Assembly (NCBI GenBank): GCA_934500865.1
Contig: CAKSUD010000074.1
Span: 1 to 7,127 of the forward strand
Source: an uncultured Clostridia bacterium
GTDB taxonomy: Bacteria; Bacillota; Clostridia; TANB77; RGIG9151
Reading direction: 5' to 3'
Length of the DNA stretch: 7,127 nucleotides
Position 1 is the stretch's first letter, and each line of letters starts with the position of its first letter. Shown in pieces: positions 5,906 through 7,127 of this stretch. Below the pieces are notes generated by a model that was given only the letters and a program-made list of their open reading frames with translations, ran no database searches and was not told the origin of the DNA. The translations under genes and the position numbers were made by a program.

Positions 5906-6601
5906 ATGAAAAATGTAAGAATGATATTTTTTGATATTGATGGAACTTTATTAGATCATAAAGGTGCTGAAGCAGAGGGAATAAAAGCTTTTTACGAAAG
6001 CAACGGTTTTGATAAGCTATGCAATTTTGAGAGTTTTAAGCAGGCATGGGTAAAATATTCAGATAAAAATTTTAACAAATTTTTGAACAAAGAATGTAAT
6101 TTTGAGGAACAGCGAGCAATGCGAATAATTGATGTGTATAATGAGTTTAATAAAAAAATTGAATACAAAGAAGCTTTGGAAAAATTTGGTGATTATCTAA
6201 TTGCTTATGAAAGGGCTTGGAAGGCGTATGATGATGTTATTAACTGCCTAAAATCATTAAAAGGTTATAAAATTGGAATAATTAGTAATGGAGACTATAA
6301 TCAACAAATAGAGAAACTAAAGAGAATGAACATTTATACATGCTTTTGTGATGTCGTAGCAGCAGGAGAAGTAGGGTATGCAAAACCAGACAGTAAAATT
6401 TTTGAAATTGCGTGTGAACGCAATAACATAGGAATAAATGAAGCTTGTTATGTAGGAGATAATATAAAAACGGACATTGTTCCGGCTGAAGCGATAGGAA
6501 TGAAAGCTGTCCTAATTGATAGAAATAAGAGTAATAGTGTAGAGGGCAAGATAAACAGAATTTATTCATTAAATGATTTGAAAATGTTCATTGAAGGGTA
6601 A
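5906..6601 (+). CDS. HAD-superfamily phosphatase
   Basis: The 231-residue protein contains all four HAD motifs: FFDIDGTLLD (8-17, nucleophile Asp10 and acid Asp12), IISNGD (125-130), KPDSKIF (160-166) and VGDNIKTDI (183-191). The region between motifs I and II (about 18-100) is helical, a C1 cap as in the subfamily I nucleotidases and phosphoglycolate-type phosphatases. It should remove a phosphate from a small cytoplasmic substrate. Members of this group are broad and their substrates cannot be read from the motifs. AAGGAG (5892-5897) lies eight bases before ATG 5906. It is the last gene of the cassette, followed 25 bases later by the terminator. The operon makes PAPS and the sulfotransferase releases PAP, yet no CysQ-type PAP phosphatase is seen. 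This enzyme is one candidate for PAP clearance, but that is only inference from context. Confidence 0.85.
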   Translation: MKNVRMIFFDIDGTLLDHKGAEAEGIKAFYESNGFDKLCNFESFKQAWVKYSDKNFNKFLNKECNFEEQRAMRIIDVYNEFNKKIEYKEALEKFGDYLIAYERAWKAYDDVINCLKSLKGYKIGIISNGDYNQQIEKLKRMNIYTCFCDVVAAGEVGYAKPDSKIFEIACERNNIGINEACYVGDNIKTDIVPAEAIGMKAVLIDRNKSNSVEGKINRIYSLNDLKMFIEG

Positions 6602-6626
6602 TGAAAAAAATAAATTTTAAAAAACA

Positions 6627-6656
6627 AAAAAATCGAACTTTGAAGTTCGATTTTTT
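6627..6656. terminator. Bidirectional terminator between convergent genes
   Basis: Arms 6627-6639 and 6644-6656 pair over 13 bases around a TTGA loop, with core TCGAACT/AGTTCGA. The flanking A run and T run give a U tail in either direction. It ends the cassette transcript 25 bases after the HAD stop and also overlaps the stop codon of the leftward gene at 6655-6657, so it serves both. Confidence 0.88.
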
Positions 6657-7127
6657 AATTAATGACTATTAATGGAATTTTCATTTCTTCATCCGAAGCC
6701 CCACTGTGGCAACCTTTAACTAAATTCTTTTTATCTGAATCATTTCCTATAAACCCAAATGCATGTTCCTTATCGAATATTGCACAGAAATCACCAAAAC
6801 TTAATTTTGCTCTTTCGCACATATACTCGGGACCGAGAATATGTCGAGAATCTAATTCTTCTTGAGATAGTAGTTCTGCGTACTTTCCATATTTTTTATT
6901 AAACATCTCCTTGAATTGTTCGCTTTTGCCATCCTTTACGTGAAAGCAAACAAAACGTGAATCGGCAGAAGGAGGAGCTTTTAGTAGGTCCATAATTTCA
7001 TCTTGGTTAGTTATTGTAAAAAAGTTTTCGGTTTTAATTCTGACTTGACCATGGTCCGCAGTAATAATTGTATTTGCTTTAGTATAATTTGATTTTGCGT
7101 ATTTTTCAAAATAAGTGTCAATTTTCT
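6655..7127 (-). CDS. Alkaline-phosphatase-superfamily phosphodiesterase/nucleotide pyrophosphatase, C-terminal part
   Basis: Reading leftward from the window edge, 156 residues are open to TAA at 6657-6655. The start lies outside the window. IITADHGQ (visible residues 20-27) supplies the metal-binding Asp-His pair of the alkaline phosphatase superfamily. GCHSGASDEEMKIPLIVI (138-155) is the late metal-binding His with the EM..PL ending. This resembles the type I phosphodiesterase/nucleotide pyrophosphatase group, where HGG is more usual than the HSG seen here. The catalytic Thr, Ser or Cys and the N-terminal metal site are not in view, so a sulfatase cannot be strictly excluded. The ending fits phosphodiesterases better. 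An internal ATG at 6993 is not the start, because the Asp-His motif lies upstream of it. The gene converges on the cassette and is transcribed separately, so functional linkage is not implied. Confidence 0.72.
   Translation of the reverse strand, partial: KIDTYFEKYAKSNYTKANTIITADHGQVRIKTENFFTITNQDEIMDLLKAPPSADSRFVCFHVKDGKSEQFKEMFNKKYGKYAELLSQEELDSRHILGPEYMCERAKLSFGDFCAIFDKEHAFGFIGNDSDKKNLVKGCHSGASDEEMKIPLIVIN

Noticed and set aside
6662..6865. 67-codon plus-strand open frame after the cassette
   Set aside because: It is antisense to the alkaline-phosphatase-superfamily gene, which has clear family motifs, and it has no ribosome binding site.
6655..7127. PglZ of a BREX defence system
   Set aside because: The HSGAS..EM..PL ending is faintly similar, but the spacing and intervening sequence fit the smaller phosphodiesterase group, and no other BREX gene is visible.
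1..7127. CRISPR arrays, tRNA or rRNA genes, riboswitches
   Set aside because: No regularly spaced direct repeats, no tRNA cloverleaf with CCA-proximal features, and no conserved rRNA or riboswitch core were seen on either strand. Intergenic spaces inside the cassette are 15 bases or fewer.

Overview
The window looks like a chromosomal or accessory-island segment from a low-G+C Gram-positive bacterium, most likely a clostridial or gut Firmicute. The reasons are A+T-rich coding sequence, strong AGGAGG-type ribosome binding sites, near-consensus TTGACA/TATAAT promoters with extended -10 elements, and A+T-rich bidirectional terminators. The genus cannot be fixed from the sequence.

Layout. At the left edge (1-339, minus strand) is the start of a two-helix membrane protein of unknown function. 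It is visibly richer in G+C than the rest and has its own strong promoter (409-437). Next comes a short start-less coding remnant (443-574, plus strand) that runs into a long bidirectional hairpin terminator (572-634). A strong promoter (659-687) then drives seven tightly packed plus-strand genes (724-6601). These end at a second bidirectional terminator (6627-6656), which they share with a convergent, incomplete alkaline-phosphatase-superfamily gene (6655-7127, minus strand).

The seven-gene unit is a compact sulfation cassette. CysD/NodP-like and CysN-CysC/NodQ-like proteins form ATP sulfurylase plus APS kinase and would turn sulfate and ATP into PAPS. The first gene encodes a PAPS-dependent sulfotransferase with both cofactor motifs. 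No sulfite-forming or sulfite-using gene (CysH, CysI, CysJ) is present, so the PAPS is probably made for sulfation and not for assimilation. The logic matches rhizobial nodHPQ and Xanthomonas raxST/raxPQ, but here it comes with four uncommon partners: a SUMF1/FGE-fold protein without the usual FGE cysteine pair, an AAA_28-like P-loop NTPase or kinase, a 70-residue protein of unknown function, and a HAD phosphatase.

The acceptor of the sulfate group is unknown. No sulfate transporter and no dedicated PAP phosphatase of the CysQ type is visible. The HAD phosphatase is a speculative candidate for PAP removal or for acting on the acceptor.
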